Positions 8,682-21,370 are shown, counted from the stretch's first letter. The stretch is DNA of 64,000 nucleotides from Flavobacteria bacterium BAL38 (GCA_000169355.1 AAXX01000001.1:124001-188000), one strand, 5' to 3'. Made by a program: numbers and translations. Notes: generated from the sequence alone by a model not told the origin.

Positions 8682-10321
8682 GCTTTTGCATGTTGTAAAG
8701 CCGATTCTGTAATCTCTTTTCCTGAAAGCATTTCTGCAATTTGTTGAATTCTTTCTTCTGCAGTTAGCAAATTTAATTCTGATATAGTTGTTTCGCCTTG
8801 ATTTCGCTTTGAAACTTTATAATGTGAACTTCCTTTTGCTGCTATTTGAGGTAAATGAGTAATAGCAAATACTTGCATGGTTTTGCTCATTTCTTTCATT
8901 ATTTCTCCCATTTTTATTGCAATTTCTCCCGAAACTCCAGTGTCAATCTCATCAAAAATAATTGTTGGGAGTTTTGAATAATTGGCTAAAATGGCTTTTA
9001 TAGCTAACATAATTCTTGACATTTCTCCTCCGGAAGCTACTTTTTTCAATAAACCAAAACTAGTTCCTTTATTCGCTGAAAATAGTAAAACCACTTCATC
9101 TTTTCCTTTTGGATAATACGAATTGGTATGATTGATTTCAATTTGAAAATTAGCTTCAACCATTCCTAATTGCGATAGAATTGCTTTGATTTTATCAATT
9201 AATATAGGAGCTGTTTTTTTTCTATTTTCAGAAACTAATTTTGCTATTTCATCAACTTGTATTTGTTGTTTATTTAATTCTGATTCCAACTTATAAATAG
9301 CTCCGTCCAAATCATCAACACGAATTACTTTTGCATCTAATTCGTCCTGGATTAACAGTAATTCTGATACAGTTTGTACTTGGTGTTTCTTCTGTAAATT
9401 ATAAATAGACTGTAATTTGGTGGTAACTAATTCTAATCGTTCTGGATCAGCTAAAATCTTTTCATTACTTTGTTCGCACTCCGAAATAATATCTTCTATT
9501 TCAAGCAAACTACTCGTTAAGCGTTCTTGTAATTGTGAGTATAGATTAGAAAAAGTAGCAATTTTTTGAAGTGAAATTTTAATTTCTTTCAAATTCATTA
9601 AAGCCCCAACTTGCTCTTCGTTTGCAATAGCTGAAATTCTTTCAAGATTTTCTTTTATAAATTCAACATTGCTTAATTGTTCTAATTCTTGTTCTAAATC
9701 TTCTTGTTCGCCATTTACTAAATTGGCTGCTAAAAGTTCGTTTAACAAATACGAATTGTATTCATATTCCTTAACTAGAGCTTCTTTTTCAGCAACTAAT
9801 TTTTTTAGTTCTTTTTGTATTGCTTTAAAATCAGACAAAGCATTTTTATAAGAAATAACTAAACTTCCGTTATTGGCAACAGCATCTAAAATATCAATTT
9901 GGTAATTTTCTTCTGTTAATTCTCGTGTTTGATGTTGCGAATGAATATCTAACAACATAGCTCCTAATTCTTGTAATTCTTGCAAATTTACAGGACTATC
10001 ATTAACAAAAGCACGCGATTTTCCGGTAGGTAATATTTCTCTTCTTATGATTGTTTTATCTTCATAATCCATGTCGTTTTCATCAAAAAAAGACTGAAGA
10101 TTGTAATTTGAGATTGAAAATTGAGCTTCAATAATACATTTTTGCTCTTTATCTTTCAAAGAAGTTAAATCGGCTCTATTACCTAAAACCAAACCTAAAG
10201 CACCGAGTAATATCGATTTTCCGGCACCCGTTTCACCAGTAATAACGGAAAATTGGTTAGAAAAATCGGTTTCCAGAGATTCTATTAAAGCATAATTTTT
10301 TATAGAAAGAGAAAGTAACAT
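8669..10321 (-). CDS. recN: DNA repair protein RecN
   Basis: An SMC-like ATPase acting early in double-strand-break repair. The 550-residue protein has Walker A GETGAGKS at 29-36, a long central coiled coil rich in Glu/Lys/Leu (about 150-380), the ABC signature ASGGEMSR and Walker B TIIFDEIDTGVSGE near the C-terminus. The start MLLSLSIKNYALIESLE matches RecN proteins. It is the last gene of the bamD-rpoZ-coaBC-DUF4835-recN cluster, 23 bases after DUF4835. fabV, which follows, has its own promoter. Confidence 0.97.
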   Translation of the reverse strand: MLLSLSIKNYALIESLETDFSNQFSVITGETGAGKSILLGALGLVLGNRADLTSLKDKEQKCIIEAQFSISNYNLQSFFDENDMDYEDKTIIRREILPTGKSRAFVNDSPVNLQELQELGAMLLDIHSQHQTRELTEENYQIDILDAVANNGSLVISYKNALSDFKAIQKELKKLVAEKEALVKEYEYNSYLLNELLAANLVNGEQEDLEQELEQLSNVEFIKENLERISAIANEEQVGALMNLKEIKISLQKIATFSNLYSQLQERLTSSLLEIEDIISECEQSNEKILADPERLELVTTKLQSIYNLQKKHQVQTVSELLLIQDELDAKVIRVDDLDGAIYKLESELNKQQIQVDEIAKLVSENRKKTAPILIDKIKAILSQLGMVEANFQIEINHTNSYYPKGKDEVVLLFSANKGTSFGLLKKVASGGEMSRIMLAIKAILANYSKLPTIIFDEIDTGVSGEIAIKMGEIMKEMSKTMQVFAITHLPQIAAKGSSHYKVSKRNQGETTISELNLLTAEERIQQIAEMLSGKEITESALQHAKALLN

Positions 10322-10344
10322 AAATAATAGATTCTAATAAATTA

Positions 10345-11238
10345 TTATTTAATTTGACTCCATTTTTGAGAATTCAACGGAGATATTCTATTTAAAGTTA
10401 CAAGTAAAGGCGCTACATCAACATTTGGACCTCCACTAAAAATAGATACAATTTCGTCTGTTTTTGCATCAAAAAATGTTCTAGTCAATAAAGCATTGGG
10501 TCTAACTTTTTGAACTTCTGCTAAAGTATTTATTCCTTTAATTACACCTTCTTTGCCTTTTTTAATATCTTGCTCCATTAAATCTAATCCTAGTCTGTGA
10601 TATTGATAAAGAGCTCGTCTAAAAGGCGTAAATGTATTTGACAACATATCTGAAATTAAAAAATTTCTATTATTATTGTTTCCTTCAGATTGACTCCATC
10701 CTTTATATCCACTTGTTTGCGCTACATTAACTATGTTTGATGCGATTTGAAGATATTCCGTTCCTCCTAATTCTGAAAAAGAATCTTGATCTAATCCAAT
10801 TATCAAGTTAGAATAAAAGGCTAAAACAGAAACTAAGTTAGAATTAAATGAGTTTTGATCGTAAATTAAATTTTCAAACTCTATAAATCTAAATGTAAAA
10901 TTTTTATCGTTTATATTTAATATTGGAGATGATAAACTTGAATTGTAAACAGGTCTAGAAGATTGCACTTGTAATGTAGCTTCAAAATTATTTGAGCCAT
11001 AAGTATTTACGTTTATAAAAAAATTGCAATCAATCTTTTCAACATCCGTATATTCTTTCGTAGTCCATTTAGTGGTATTTAAAAATTCTTTAACCTGAGT
11101 TTCAAGATTTTTAAATAATTGTGGATTTCCATTTGCTACTTGTTGATAATTTACAGAAACTGTTGCATTTAGTTCTTGCGAAAACACATTAACTATTGCA
11201 AACAAGAAAACCGCTACTACTAATACTTTACGCATCAT
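10345..11238 (-). CDS. DUF4835 family secreted protein (PorD-like)
   Basis: A 297-residue exported protein with a signal peptide (residues 1-20, ending VFSQ). The pattern ELNATVSVNYQQV, then KIDCNFFINV and LIYDQNSF, is that of the DUF4835 family found beside coaBC and recN across Flavobacteriia. From memory, some databases call the family PorD, a component of the type IX secretion system; I cannot verify that here. Its start overlaps the end of coaBC by 11 bases, suggesting translational coupling. T9SS cargo proteins are encoded at 2639, 33789 and 58857. Confidence 0.8.
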   Translation of the reverse strand: MMRKVLVVAVFLFAIVNVFSQELNATVSVNYQQVANGNPQLFKNLETQVKEFLNTTKWTTKEYTDVEKIDCNFFINVNTYGSNNFEATLQVQSSRPVYNSSLSSPILNINDKNFTFRFIEFENLIYDQNSFNSNLVSVLAFYSNLIIGLDQDSFSELGGTEYLQIASNIVNVAQTSGYKGWSQSEGNNNNRNFLISDMLSNTFTPFRRALYQYHRLGLDLMEQDIKKGKEGVIKGINTLAEVQKVRPNALLTRTFFDAKTDEIVSIFSGGPNVDVAPLLVTLNRISPLNSQKWSQIK

Positions 11239-12439
11239 AAAATTGAATTATTTTATTTATAATATCTTGAGCCACTTCTTCTTTTGATTTTAATTCTTTA
11301 GGCTCTACAACAAAGTCTTTTGAAATAAAAGTAACTTTATTAGTAGGAAGTCCAAAACCAGCTCCTTTATCGTTTAAAGAATTTAAAACTATCAAATCTA
11401 AGTTTTTTTTCTGGATTTTTTGCTTAGCATGCTCAATTTCATTTTCAGTTTCTAGAGCAAAACCTATCAAAAACTGATTTTTCTTTTGTTCACCAAGAGA
11501 AGCTAAAATATCTTTTGTTTTTTCCAACTCAATTGAAAACGTAACATCGCTCTTTTTTATTTTCTGATGGGCCACATTTTTTGGTCGGTAATCCGCAACT
11601 GCAGCAGCTGCAATAGCCACATCAACAGAAGCGAAATATTCGTTACAAACATCAAACATATCTTGAGCCGATGTTACACGAATTAAATTAATAGAAGAAT
11701 TTATCGTTTTTAAATGTGTAGGTCCAGAAACTAATATTACTTCGGCCCCTTTATTAGCTGCCTCATTAGCCATATCAAATCCCATTTTACCAGAAGAATG
11801 ATTCCCAATAAAACGAACAGGATCAATAGCTTCATAAGTTGGCCCAGCAGTAACCAGTATTTTTTTTCCTTTTAAAGGTAATTTTTCTAAAAGGTCATTT
11901 TCTAAAAATGTTAGAATATTCTCAGGTTCTGCCATTCTACCCTCACCAGATAGACCACTGGCTAATTCCCCATTTTCAGCAGGAATTATAATATTACCAA
12001 AAGATTTTAACTTTTGAAAACTATCTAAAGTAGATGGATGTTTGTACATATCCAAATCCATTGCAGGAGCAAAATAAACCGGACATTTAGCAGATAGATA
12101 CGTTGCAATAAGTAAGTTATCGCAATTTCCATTTGCCATTTTAGAAAGTGTATTAGCAGTTGCAGGAGCAATTACCATTAAATCGGCCCATAAACCCAAT
12201 TCTACATGATTATTCCACTCCCCTGTTCCTTCTTCTTCGTTATAAAAAGTAGAATAAACCGGATTTTTAGAAAGTGTAGCTAATGTAAGTGGCGTAACAA
12301 AATGCAAAGAAGCAGGCGACATTACAACTTGTACTTGTGCACCTGCTTTTATAAATAATCTAACCAAATTGGCTGTTTTATATGCAGCTATACCACCAGA
12401 TATTCCTAGTAAGATTTTTTTACCGCTTAAAACAGACAT
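11228..12439 (-). CDS. coaBC: Bifunctional phosphopantothenoylcysteine decarboxylase / phosphopantothenate-cysteine ligase
   Basis: Catalyses two successive CoA-pathway steps: cysteine addition to 4'-phosphopantothenate, then FMN-dependent decarboxylation. The 403 residues hold the CoaC flavoprotein half first (GISGGIAAYK near 13, PAMDLDMYKHPS) and the CoaB ligase half from about 190 (GPTYEAIDPVRFIGNHSSGKM). It sits 6 bases after rpoZ and overlaps the DUF4835 start by 11 bases. The kinase for the last CoA step is coaE at 922-1509. Confidence 0.97.
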   Translation of the reverse strand: MSVLSGKKILLGISGGIAAYKTANLVRLFIKAGAQVQVVMSPASLHFVTPLTLATLSKNPVYSTFYNEEEGTGEWNNHVELGLWADLMVIAPATANTLSKMANGNCDNLLIATYLSAKCPVYFAPAMDLDMYKHPSTLDSFQKLKSFGNIIIPAENGELASGLSGEGRMAEPENILTFLENDLLEKLPLKGKKILVTAGPTYEAIDPVRFIGNHSSGKMGFDMANEAANKGAEVILVSGPTHLKTINSSINLIRVTSAQDMFDVCNEYFASVDVAIAAAAVADYRPKNVAHQKIKKSDVTFSIELEKTKDILASLGEQKKNQFLIGFALETENEIEHAKQKIQKKNLDLIVLNSLNDKGAGFGLPTNKVTFISKDFVVEPKELKSKEEVAQDIINKIIQFYDA

Positions 12440-12445
12440 GTTGAT

Positions 12446-12760
12446 TTATTTAGAGTCTCTGTAATAAATTTTACCTTCTTCCCACTCTTGTACTGCTAAA
12501 GCATGTGGTTTAGGTAATTTTTCATAGAATTTTGAAACTTCAATTTGTTCTTTGTTTTCAAAAACTTCTTCTAAACTATCATTATATGTTGCAAACTCTT
12601 CTAATTTTTCAATCAACTCTTTTTTAATTTCAGTATTGATTTGATTAGCACGTTTTGACATGATAGTAATCGCTTCATAAATGTTTCCAGTAGGCTCTTC
12701 TAATTTACTTTTGTTATAAGTAATAGTATTTACAGGAGCATTTGTTTTCTTTAAATCCAT
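12446..12760 (-). CDS. rpoZ: RNA polymerase omega subunit (Bacteroidetes type)
   Basis: A 104-residue omega homologue that stabilises the RNA polymerase beta' subunit. The segment GNIYEAITIMSKRANQI is the conserved omega core. The acidic C-terminal tail and the ending WEEGKIYYRD are usual in Flavobacteriia. Position directly between bamD and coaBC is conserved in the family and supports the call. Gaps to its neighbours are 6 and 9 bases. Confidence 0.87.
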   Translation of the reverse strand: MDLKKTNAPVNTITYNKSKLEEPTGNIYEAITIMSKRANQINTEIKKELIEKLEEFATYNDSLEEVFENKEQIEVSKFYEKLPKPHALAVQEWEEGKIYYRDSK

Positions 12761-12769
12761 GATTTACTT

Positions 12770-13564
12770 TTATTTAGTATATTTTTCTAATTCTTTTTCC
12801 ACTTCAGCCAACATTTTATCGGCTTTTTCTTTGTATTCTGATTGTTCATTAAACTTTACCAAGTTAGCATAAGTTGATTTAGCATAACTTAAACGTTCTT
12901 GTTTTTTTAATTCAATACTATTAATTGCTAAATTGTAAGCAGAATCTAATCTGTAATACAAAGCTTGTTCTTTAAAAGGTGTTCCAGGATAATCAGCTAA
13001 GAAATTTTCCAAAGCTTTTAAAGCTCCTTTATAATCTGAAATTGTATTATATTGTTTTGCAATTTCAAATGCTTTTTTCTCTAACTTCTCTCTCAACTCT
13101 TTTACATAAACATTGGCTTGAGTTAAAAATTGAGAATCTGGATAAACATCTATAAAATGTTGCATTTTATCTAATGCCTTGCTTGTATCTGTTTGATCTA
13201 AACTATATTTTGGAGATAATTTATAAAAACACTCTGCTGCATAAAAAGCGGATTCTTCTCTTTTCTCACTTTTAGGATAAGTAGCAACAAAATTTTCTAA
13301 TTGATAACCAGCTAAATAATATTGGTTTGATTTATATAAAGCCATAGAATAAAAGTAAAACATACGCTCAGCACTAGGTTTTCCTTTATAAGCCGGAGCA
13401 ATTTGCTCATACAATCTAATAGCTTTTAAATACTTTCCTGATTCATACATTTTATTTGCTGCTTCATTTTTAACTGCAACATCATCAGATTTTAAAGCCT
13501 TTTGATACTCGCTACAAGAAATCAAAAAAAACGCAATAAAAAGGAAACTAATTACTTTATTCAT
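12770..13564 (-). CDS. bamD: Outer membrane assembly lipoprotein BamD
   Basis: A periplasm-facing outer membrane lipoprotein that works with BamA to insert beta-barrel proteins. It has 264 residues, a lipobox with the acylated Cys at residue 17 (FFLISC), and TPR-like helices with the characteristic YPKSEKREESAFYAAECFYKL and YPDSQFLTQA patterns. It is the first gene of the operon and is preceded by a strong promoter at 13623-13652. Confidence 0.93.
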   Translation of the reverse strand: MNKVISFLFIAFFLISCSEYQKALKSDDVAVKNEAANKMYESGKYLKAIRLYEQIAPAYKGKPSAERMFYFYSMALYKSNQYYLAGYQLENFVATYPKSEKREESAFYAAECFYKLSPKYSLDQTDTSKALDKMQHFIDVYPDSQFLTQANVYVKELREKLEKKAFEIAKQYNTISDYKGALKALENFLADYPGTPFKEQALYYRLDSAYNLAINSIELKKQERLSYAKSTYANLVKFNEQSEYKEKADKMLAEVEKELEKYTK

Positions 13565-13622
13565 TTATTTAAATTTAATCTTTCTTAAAATTCAACTTTT
13601 TTGAAGTCTAAAAAAGCAACTG

Positions 13623-13652
13623 CAAATTTAGACATTATTTGTTTACTACAAA
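13623..13652 (-). promoter_or_regulatory. Promoter of the bamD operon
   Basis: The minus strand reads TTTG (13652-13649), 18 bases, TAAATTTG (13630-13623), a full match to the Bacteroidetes consensus. This predicts a leader of about 50 bases. Confidence 0.75.
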
Positions 13653-13661
13653 AATCTTTTT

Positions 13662-14540
13662 TTAACTTAATTTATGTGTGAAATTATGCAATCTTGTTGC
13701 TAAATCTTCATTAACATTAACGAGCGGTAATCTTACTGTATTTTCAGACAAACCTAGTGCTTTAAACACTTCTTTAATTCCGCCAGGATTTCCTTGTTCA
13801 AAAATCATATCTATACTATCTGATAACAAGTAATGTAATTTATAGGCTTCGTCTACTTTTCTTTGCAAGCCTAAACGCACCATTTCAGAGAATTCTTTTG
13901 GGAAACCTTCTCCAATTACAGAGATAACTCCTGCTCCACCAGCTAAAACCATTGGTAAAGTAATCATGTCATCTCCAGAAATTACTAAAAACCCTTCTGG
14001 TTTTGTTTGGATAAGTTTCATTGCTTGTACAATATCTCCAGCGGCTTCTTTAATTCCGATAACATTTTTGAAATCATTTGCAATACGATTTACAGTTGAA
14101 GGCAACATATTACTTGCCGTTCTCCCTGGTACATTATATAAAATAACCGGAATTGGAGAAGCTTCTGCAACCGCTTTAAAATGTTGGTAAATTCCTTCTT
14201 GTGTAGGTTTGTTATAATAAGGAGAAACCGATAAGATAGCTGAAAAATGAGAAAAATCTCTTGTTTTTAATTCATCTACGACTTTCATAGTATTGTTTCC
14301 GCCAACTCCTAATACTAAAGGTAATCTTCCTGCATTTGCATTAACTATAGTATTGATTACCAATTCTTTTTCTTCTTGTGATAAAGTAGCAGATTCTGCC
14401 GTAGTTCCTAGAACCACCAAATATTCCACTCCACCTTCAATAACATGATTTACAATTCTAATTAACGCCTCAACATCAACCGAAAAATCTTTTTTAAACG
14501 GCGTAACTAAAGCAACACCAGTTCCTATAAATGATTGCAT
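13662..14540 (-). CDS. dapA: 4-hydroxy-tetrahydrodipicolinate synthase
   Basis: Condenses pyruvate with aspartate semialdehyde at the branch point to diaminopimelate and lysine. The 292-residue TIM barrel has the Schiff-base lysine at K164 (GIKEAAGD), Y135 and R140 in YNVPGRT, and the Thr pair in GTTAES (about 46-47). It starts 1 base after the stop of the DUF6913 gene, so the two are cotranscribed. The last enzyme of the pathway, LysA, is encoded at 28543-29748. Confidence 0.97.
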   Translation of the reverse strand: MQSFIGTGVALVTPFKKDFSVDVEALIRIVNHVIEGGVEYLVVLGTTAESATLSQEEKELVINTIVNANAGRLPLVLGVGGNNTMKVVDELKTRDFSHFSAILSVSPYYNKPTQEGIYQHFKAVAEASPIPVILYNVPGRTASNMLPSTVNRIANDFKNVIGIKEAAGDIVQAMKLIQTKPEGFLVISGDDMITLPMVLAGGAGVISVIGEGFPKEFSEMVRLGLQRKVDEAYKLHYLLSDSIDMIFEQGNPGGIKEVFKALGLSENTVRLPLVNVNEDLATRLHNFTHKLS

Positions 14541-14541
14541 T

Positions 14542-15060
14542 TTATATTTTATTTAAAATTTTTAAATACTTAAACAGTTCCAAAACGAATTCGTTAAAAT
14601 TTTCGACTAGTGATTTTATTATAAAATGATTCACTCTTTTATCAACTGTATCAAACCCAACTTTAAACTTTGCCTTAGATTTTAATGATAATAATAAAAG
14701 TGAACTTTTAGAAACATCATAATAATTTATTAATAAATCAAATGGCGTTTCAACAAAATTCTTTACTTCTGGTTTTGTTATTTCACCAGAAAGTGAAATA
14801 TTTTTTATCGTTAAAAAAGGTTCTTTTATTTCTTCTTTTTTCTTGATTTTATCTTTATAAACTAAAACAGAAATATTATTTGCATCTATTCCTTGAGAAA
14901 CTATTCGTTCAATTAATTGGTTCGTTTCTGAAAAATAGGATTCATCAACTAAAATCCCAACTGTTATTACTTTTTCATTTGATGCAAAAGAATTTTCACT
15001 AGTTAATCGTTTAGTAACATTTTTTTTAAGAAAAAAGTTCTTTATTATATTATAAAACAT
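14542..15060 (-). CDS. DUF6913 family protein of unknown function
   Basis: A 172-residue cytoplasmic protein without signal peptide or membrane segment. It begins [15 protein letters not shown] and contains [13 protein letters not shown] and [11 protein letters not shown], a pattern I associate with DUF6913, often next to dapA in Flavobacteriia; the family name is from memory. It ends 1 base before the dapA start and is the first gene of this pair. No catalytic motif is visible and no function is proposed. Confidence 0.65.
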   Translation of the reverse strand: MFYNIIKNFFLKKNVTKRLTSENSFASNEKVITVGILVDESYFSETNQLIERIVSQGIDANNISVLVYKDKIKKKEEIKEPFLTIKNISLSGEITKPEVKNFVETPFDLLINYYDVSKSSLLLLSLKSKAKFKVGFDTVDKRVNHFIIKSLVENFNEFVLELFKYLKILNKI

Positions 15061-15079
15061 AGTATTTTTACCTAATCTA

Positions 15080-15087
15080 CAAATTTA
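15080..15087 (-). promoter_or_regulatory. Candidate -7 box for DUF6913-dapA
   Basis: The minus strand reads TAAATTTG, 19 bases before the DUF6913 start, in the 45-base gap to the divergent 5'-nucleotidase gene. No clear -33 element was seen. Confidence 0.45.
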
Positions 15088-15105
15088 AAATTTTAAACTT
15101 TTGTT

Positions 15106-15894
15106 ATGCTTGTAAATGTAAAAAAGAATACAATATCTTTTCATTTTTTTGTTATATTATTAACATTTAACTTTATTATATCCTGCAAATCAGCATCTTC
15201 TTATCAAACCATTACAGTTGAAGGAAAAAAAATAAGAATTACTGATAAAAATGGAGAGAATGAAGCAATTACTAATTATGTAAAACCTTATAGCGAAAAC
15301 ATCAATAATGATTTAAATAACGTTTTAGCTTATTGTCCTGAAACACAAGACAAAAGTAAAGGCGCTTGGCAAACAAACATTGGAAATTTATTAGCTGAAA
15401 TTACATTTGAACTAGGAAATCCTATTTTTCTCAAAAGAGAAAACAAAAATATTGACATTTGTTTACTTAATCATGGTGGTATTAGAGCGGTTATTCCTAA
15501 AGGCGACGTCACTACAAGAACTGCTTTTGAAGTAATGCCTTTTGAAAACAGCTTAATAATTGTAGGACTAACTGGAAAAGAAATCAAAACATTAGCAGAA
15601 TATATTATTAAGGAGAAAAAACCACATCCAGTGTATGGTATGAAAATCTATATTGATTCAACAAATTCAACTATAAATAAAATAGAAATTAACAACCAAC
15701 CTATAATTGAATCTCAACTCTATTATGTAGCCACTTCTGATTACTTAGCAAATGGTGGCGATAATATGATTTTTTTTAAAAACAGTACCATTAAGTTTGA
15801 CATGGAATACAAACTTAGAAATATGTTAATTGACTATTTTAAAAAAGTAGATACAATTCCAAATATTACAACTGAAAAAATAATTTTAGAATAA
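15106..15894 (+). CDS. Lipoprotein with 5'-nucleotidase C-terminal domain
   Basis: A 262-residue protein matching the substrate-binding C-terminal half of UshA/5'-nucleotidases, as a separate lipoprotein (lipobox near residue 27, NFIISC). Family motifs are CLLNHGGIRAVIPKGDVT and AFEVMPFENSLIIVGLTG, and later YYVATSDYLANGGDNM. The catalytic metallophosphatase half is the next gene, 11 bases downstream. The two products presumably pair in the envelope to hydrolyse nucleotides or related phosphoesters. The gene order reverses the domain order of one-chain enzymes. Confidence 0.88.
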   Translation: MLVNVKKNTISFHFFVILLTFNFIISCKSASSYQTITVEGKKIRITDKNGENEAITNYVKPYSENINNDLNNVLAYCPETQDKSKGAWQTNIGNLLAEITFELGNPIFLKRENKNIDICLLNHGGIRAVIPKGDVTTRTAFEVMPFENSLIIVGLTGKEIKTLAEYIIKEKKPHPVYGMKIYIDSTNSTINKIEINNQPIIESQLYYVATSDYLANGGDNMIFFKNSTIKFDMEYKLRNMLIDYFKKVDTIPNITTEKIILE

Positions 15895-15905
15895 TACTTA
15901 TAACA

Positions 15906-16820
15906 ATGAAAAGAAGAGATTTTATCCAAAAAACAGCTGCTAGTTCTGCTTTACTTGGTTTAACCGGAATGAGTTTAAGTAGTTTTTCTAGCCCTGACAC
16001 TAAAAAAATTACAATTTTACACACTAACGATGTTCATAGTCACATTGATCCATTTCCTGTAGATCATCCAAAAAACCCGAATATGGGCGGAGCTGCTAGA
16101 AGAGCTGCCATCATTGAAAGCATCCGAAAAGAAGAAAAAAATGTTCTTTTGTTAGATGCGGGAGATATATTTCAAGGAACACCCTATTTTAATTATTATG
16201 GTGGTGAATTAGAATTTAAACTAATGAGTATGATGCAATACGATTTGGCTACTATGGGAAACCATGATTTTGATAATGGAATAGATGGTTTTTATGCTCA
16301 ATTACCTCATGCAAAATTTGATTTTGTATCGGCAAATTATGATTTTAAAAATACGGTTTTGAATGATATTGTAAAACCATACAAAATCATTATGAAAGAT
16401 GGAATTAAGATTGGAATATTTGGATTAGGTGTTCAATTAGATGGACTTGTAGATAAAAAACTCTACAAAGAGACAGTTTACAACAATCCTATTGAAGTTG
16501 CTCAAGACATGACAAAAATCCTAAAGGAAGAAAAAAAATGTGATTTAGTAATTTGCTTATCTCACCTAGGTTTTAAATACAAAGACGATCCAGAAAAACC
16601 AAGCGATATTATGCTAGCCAATAAAACAAAAAATATCGATTTGATAATTGGAGGTCATACCCATACTTTCTTAGACAAACCCGTTATTGAAAAAAACAGT
16701 GAAGGAAAAGAAGTTTTAATTAATCAAGTAGGATGCTTTGGAGTTAACTTAGGTAGAATCGATTTTTATTTATCAAAAGATAAAAACCATCATAATCATA
16801 CAAAGAATATTATCGTTTAA
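15906..16820 (+). CDS. Metallophosphatase (5'-nucleotidase N-terminal half), Tat-type signal
   Basis: A 304-residue calcineurin-like phosphoesterase with the dinuclear metal motifs in order: TNDVHSH (41-46), LDAGDIFQGT (84-92), GNHD (118-121), CLSHLGF and GGHTHTF. The N-terminus KRRDFIQKTAASSALLG resembles a twin-arginine signal, implying export after folding with its metals. It ends before the C-terminal nucleotidase domain, which is encoded just upstream at 15106-15894. Substrate is inferred from family membership only. Confidence 0.9.
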   Translation: MKRRDFIQKTAASSALLGLTGMSLSSFSSPDTKKITILHTNDVHSHIDPFPVDHPKNPNMGGAARRAAIIESIRKEEKNVLLLDAGDIFQGTPYFNYYGGELEFKLMSMMQYDLATMGNHDFDNGIDGFYAQLPHAKFDFVSANYDFKNTVLNDIVKPYKIIMKDGIKIGIFGLGVQLDGLVDKKLYKETVYNNPIEVAQDMTKILKEEKKCDLVICLSHLGFKYKDDPEKPSDIMLANKTKNIDLIIGGHTHTFLDKPVIEKNSEGKEVLINQVGCFGVNLGRIDFYLSKDKNHHNHTKNIIV

Positions 16821-16841
16821 GATGTATTTTGCTATTCTATT

Positions 16842-19999
<3,158 letters not shown>

Positions 20000-20031
20000 G
20001 TAGTAATTTTATAAAGTAAAGATAAAAAAAA

Positions 20032-20052
20032 AGCCCCGATAAAATCGGAGCT
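20032..20052 (-). terminator. Terminator of the rpsF-rpsR-rplI operon
   Basis: The hairpin AGCCCCGAT / ATCGGAGCT has a 3-base centre and one mismatch. On the minus strand a run of nine T follows. It lies 21 bases after the rplI stop. Confidence 0.88.
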
Positions 20053-20072
20053 AATTTATATTTTAAGAAAAA

Positions 20073-20516
20073 TTATGCTTTTTCACCTACGATTTCGTAA
20101 GCTAATTCAACGATAACATCTCTATGTAATCTTACGTTTGCAGTATATTTACCTACACGTTTTACTACACCACTTGTGATGAATTTTCTATCAATTGAAT
20201 GACCGTTAGCTTCTAAAGCTTCCACAATGTTAGCATTAGTAACAGAACCAAACAATTTATCACCACCTGCTTTAGCAGTAATTTTAATTTCTAAAGCTTT
20301 TAATGCTTCAGCTAAAGATTTAGCGTCTGCAACAACTTTAGCTTCTTTGTGCGCTTTTTGCTTTAAGTTTTCAGCTAAAACTTTTTTAGCAGAAGGAGTA
20401 GCTAAAATAGCAGCACCTTGAGGAATTAAGAAGTTACGTCCGTATCCGTTTTTTACAGTTACTACATCATCTTTAAATCCTAAATTTTGAACGTCTTGTT
20501 TTAAGATAAGTTCCAT
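20073..20516 (-). CDS. rplI: Ribosomal protein bL9
   Basis: The large-subunit protein L9, which binds 23S rRNA near the L1 stalk. The 147 residues have the signature MELILKQDVQNLGFKDDVV and NGYGRNFLIPQGAA. It is the last gene of the S6-S18-L9 operon. A 63-base gap with a GC-richer hairpin separates it from rpsR, and a strong terminator follows. Confidence 0.98.
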   Translation of the reverse strand: MELILKQDVQNLGFKDDVVTVKNGYGRNFLIPQGAAILATPSAKKVLAENLKQKAHKEAKVVADAKSLAEALKALEIKITAKAGGDKLFGSVTNANIVEALEANGHSIDRKFITSGVVKRVGKYTANVRLHRDVIVELAYEIVGEKA

Positions 20517-20540
20517 GTTGTTGTCCTTTTAATTAGAAGT

Positions 20541-20565
20541 TAGCCCGCCAATGGCGAAGCAACAA
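20541..20565 (-). promoter_or_regulatory. Hairpin in the rpsR-rplI gap
   Basis: On the minus strand, the 25 bases beginning GTTGCTTCGCC and ending GGCGGGCTAAC fold with a 3-base loop, ten pairs (three of them G-U) and one C-C mismatch. It stands out for GC content in an AT-rich gap. It could modulate rplI translation or mRNA processing; there is no T run, so it is not an ordinary terminator. Confidence 0.45.
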
Positions 20566-20579
20566 CTATTTGTTAAATA

Positions 20580-20876
20580 TTATTTTAATAAATCGGCCAC
20601 GTATGGCATTAAAGCTAAGTGACGAGCTCTTTTAACAGCTACAGAAACTTTTCTTTGGTATTTTAATGAAGTACCTGTTAAACGTCTTGGTAAAATTTTA
20701 CCTTGCTCGTTAACAAATTTCAATAAAAAATCTGCGTCTTTATAATCGATATATTTAATACCTGATTTTTTGAAACGACAATATTTTTTAGTTTTGTTTG
20801 TATCTATGTTTAAAGGCGTAAGATATCTGATATCTCCGTCTTTTTTACCTTTTGCAGATTGCTCTAATGTAGACAT
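20580..20876 (-). CDS. rpsR: Ribosomal protein bS18
   Basis: A small-subunit protein that pairs with S6 on the 30S platform. The 98 residues include the conserved core [17 protein letters not shown] segment (here [15 protein letters not shown]), [16 protein letters not shown] and [14 protein letters not shown]. It lies 2 bases after rpsF in the S6-S18-L9 operon. Confidence 0.98.
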   Translation of the reverse strand: MSTLEQSAKGKKDGDIRYLTPLNIDTNKTKKYCRFKKSGIKYIDYKDADFLLKFVNEQGKILPRRLTGTSLKYQRKVSVAVKRARHLALMPYVADLLK

Positions 20877-20878
20877 GA

Positions 20879-21220
20879 TTAGTTTGATTTAGCTTTTAGT
20901 TTAACTCTTCTTCTTTCTGCCCAAGAAATTGCATGTTTGTCTAAAGACACAGTTAAGAAACGCATAACACGCTCGTCACGACGGAATTCAGTTTCAAATG
21001 CAATAATAATTTCAGCTGGCGCTTTGAATTCGAATAAGTGATAAAATCCACTTTTCTTGTGTTGAATTTCGTAAGCTAATTTTTTTAAGCCCCAATCTTC
21101 TTTCGATACCATCTCAGACCCTTTAGAAGTAAGAAAATCTTCAAACTTGCTTACTGTTTCCTTTACCTGTTGTTCAGATAAAACGGGATTCAAGATGAAA
21201 ACAGTTTCATAATGATTCAT
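20879..21220 (-). CDS. rpsF: Ribosomal protein bS6
   Basis: The S6 partner of S18. The 113 residues start [20 protein letters not shown] and carry [20 protein letters not shown] and [18 protein letters not shown]. It is first gene of the operon, driven by the consensus promoter at 21253-21283. I did not identify a clear S6:S18 leader RNA in the short 5' region. Confidence 0.98.
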   Translation of the reverse strand: MNHYETVFILNPVLSEQQVKETVSKFEDFLTSKGSEMVSKEDWGLKKLAYEIQHKKSGFYHLFEFKAPAEIIIAFETEFRRDERVMRFLTVSLDKHAISWAERRRVKLKAKSN

Positions 21221-21252
21221 AATCTTTATATTTATTGTTATAAAATTGGGTG

Positions 21253-21283
21253 CAAAAATAGTACTTTTATTTGAATAAACAAA
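21253..21283 (-). promoter_or_regulatory. Promoter of rpsF-rpsR-rplI
   Basis: The minus strand reads TTTG (21283-21280), 19 bases, TATTTTTG (21260-21253), a full Bacteroidetes consensus. The start codon follows 33 bases later, leaving a short leader of about 25 bases. Confidence 0.75.
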
Positions 21284-21370
21284 CCCTTAACAGAGTTATT
21301 TTTTTACTTAAAACTTGTTAAATGTAAATTATTTTATTATTTTTATCGATACTTTAAAAAATATAAGCCC

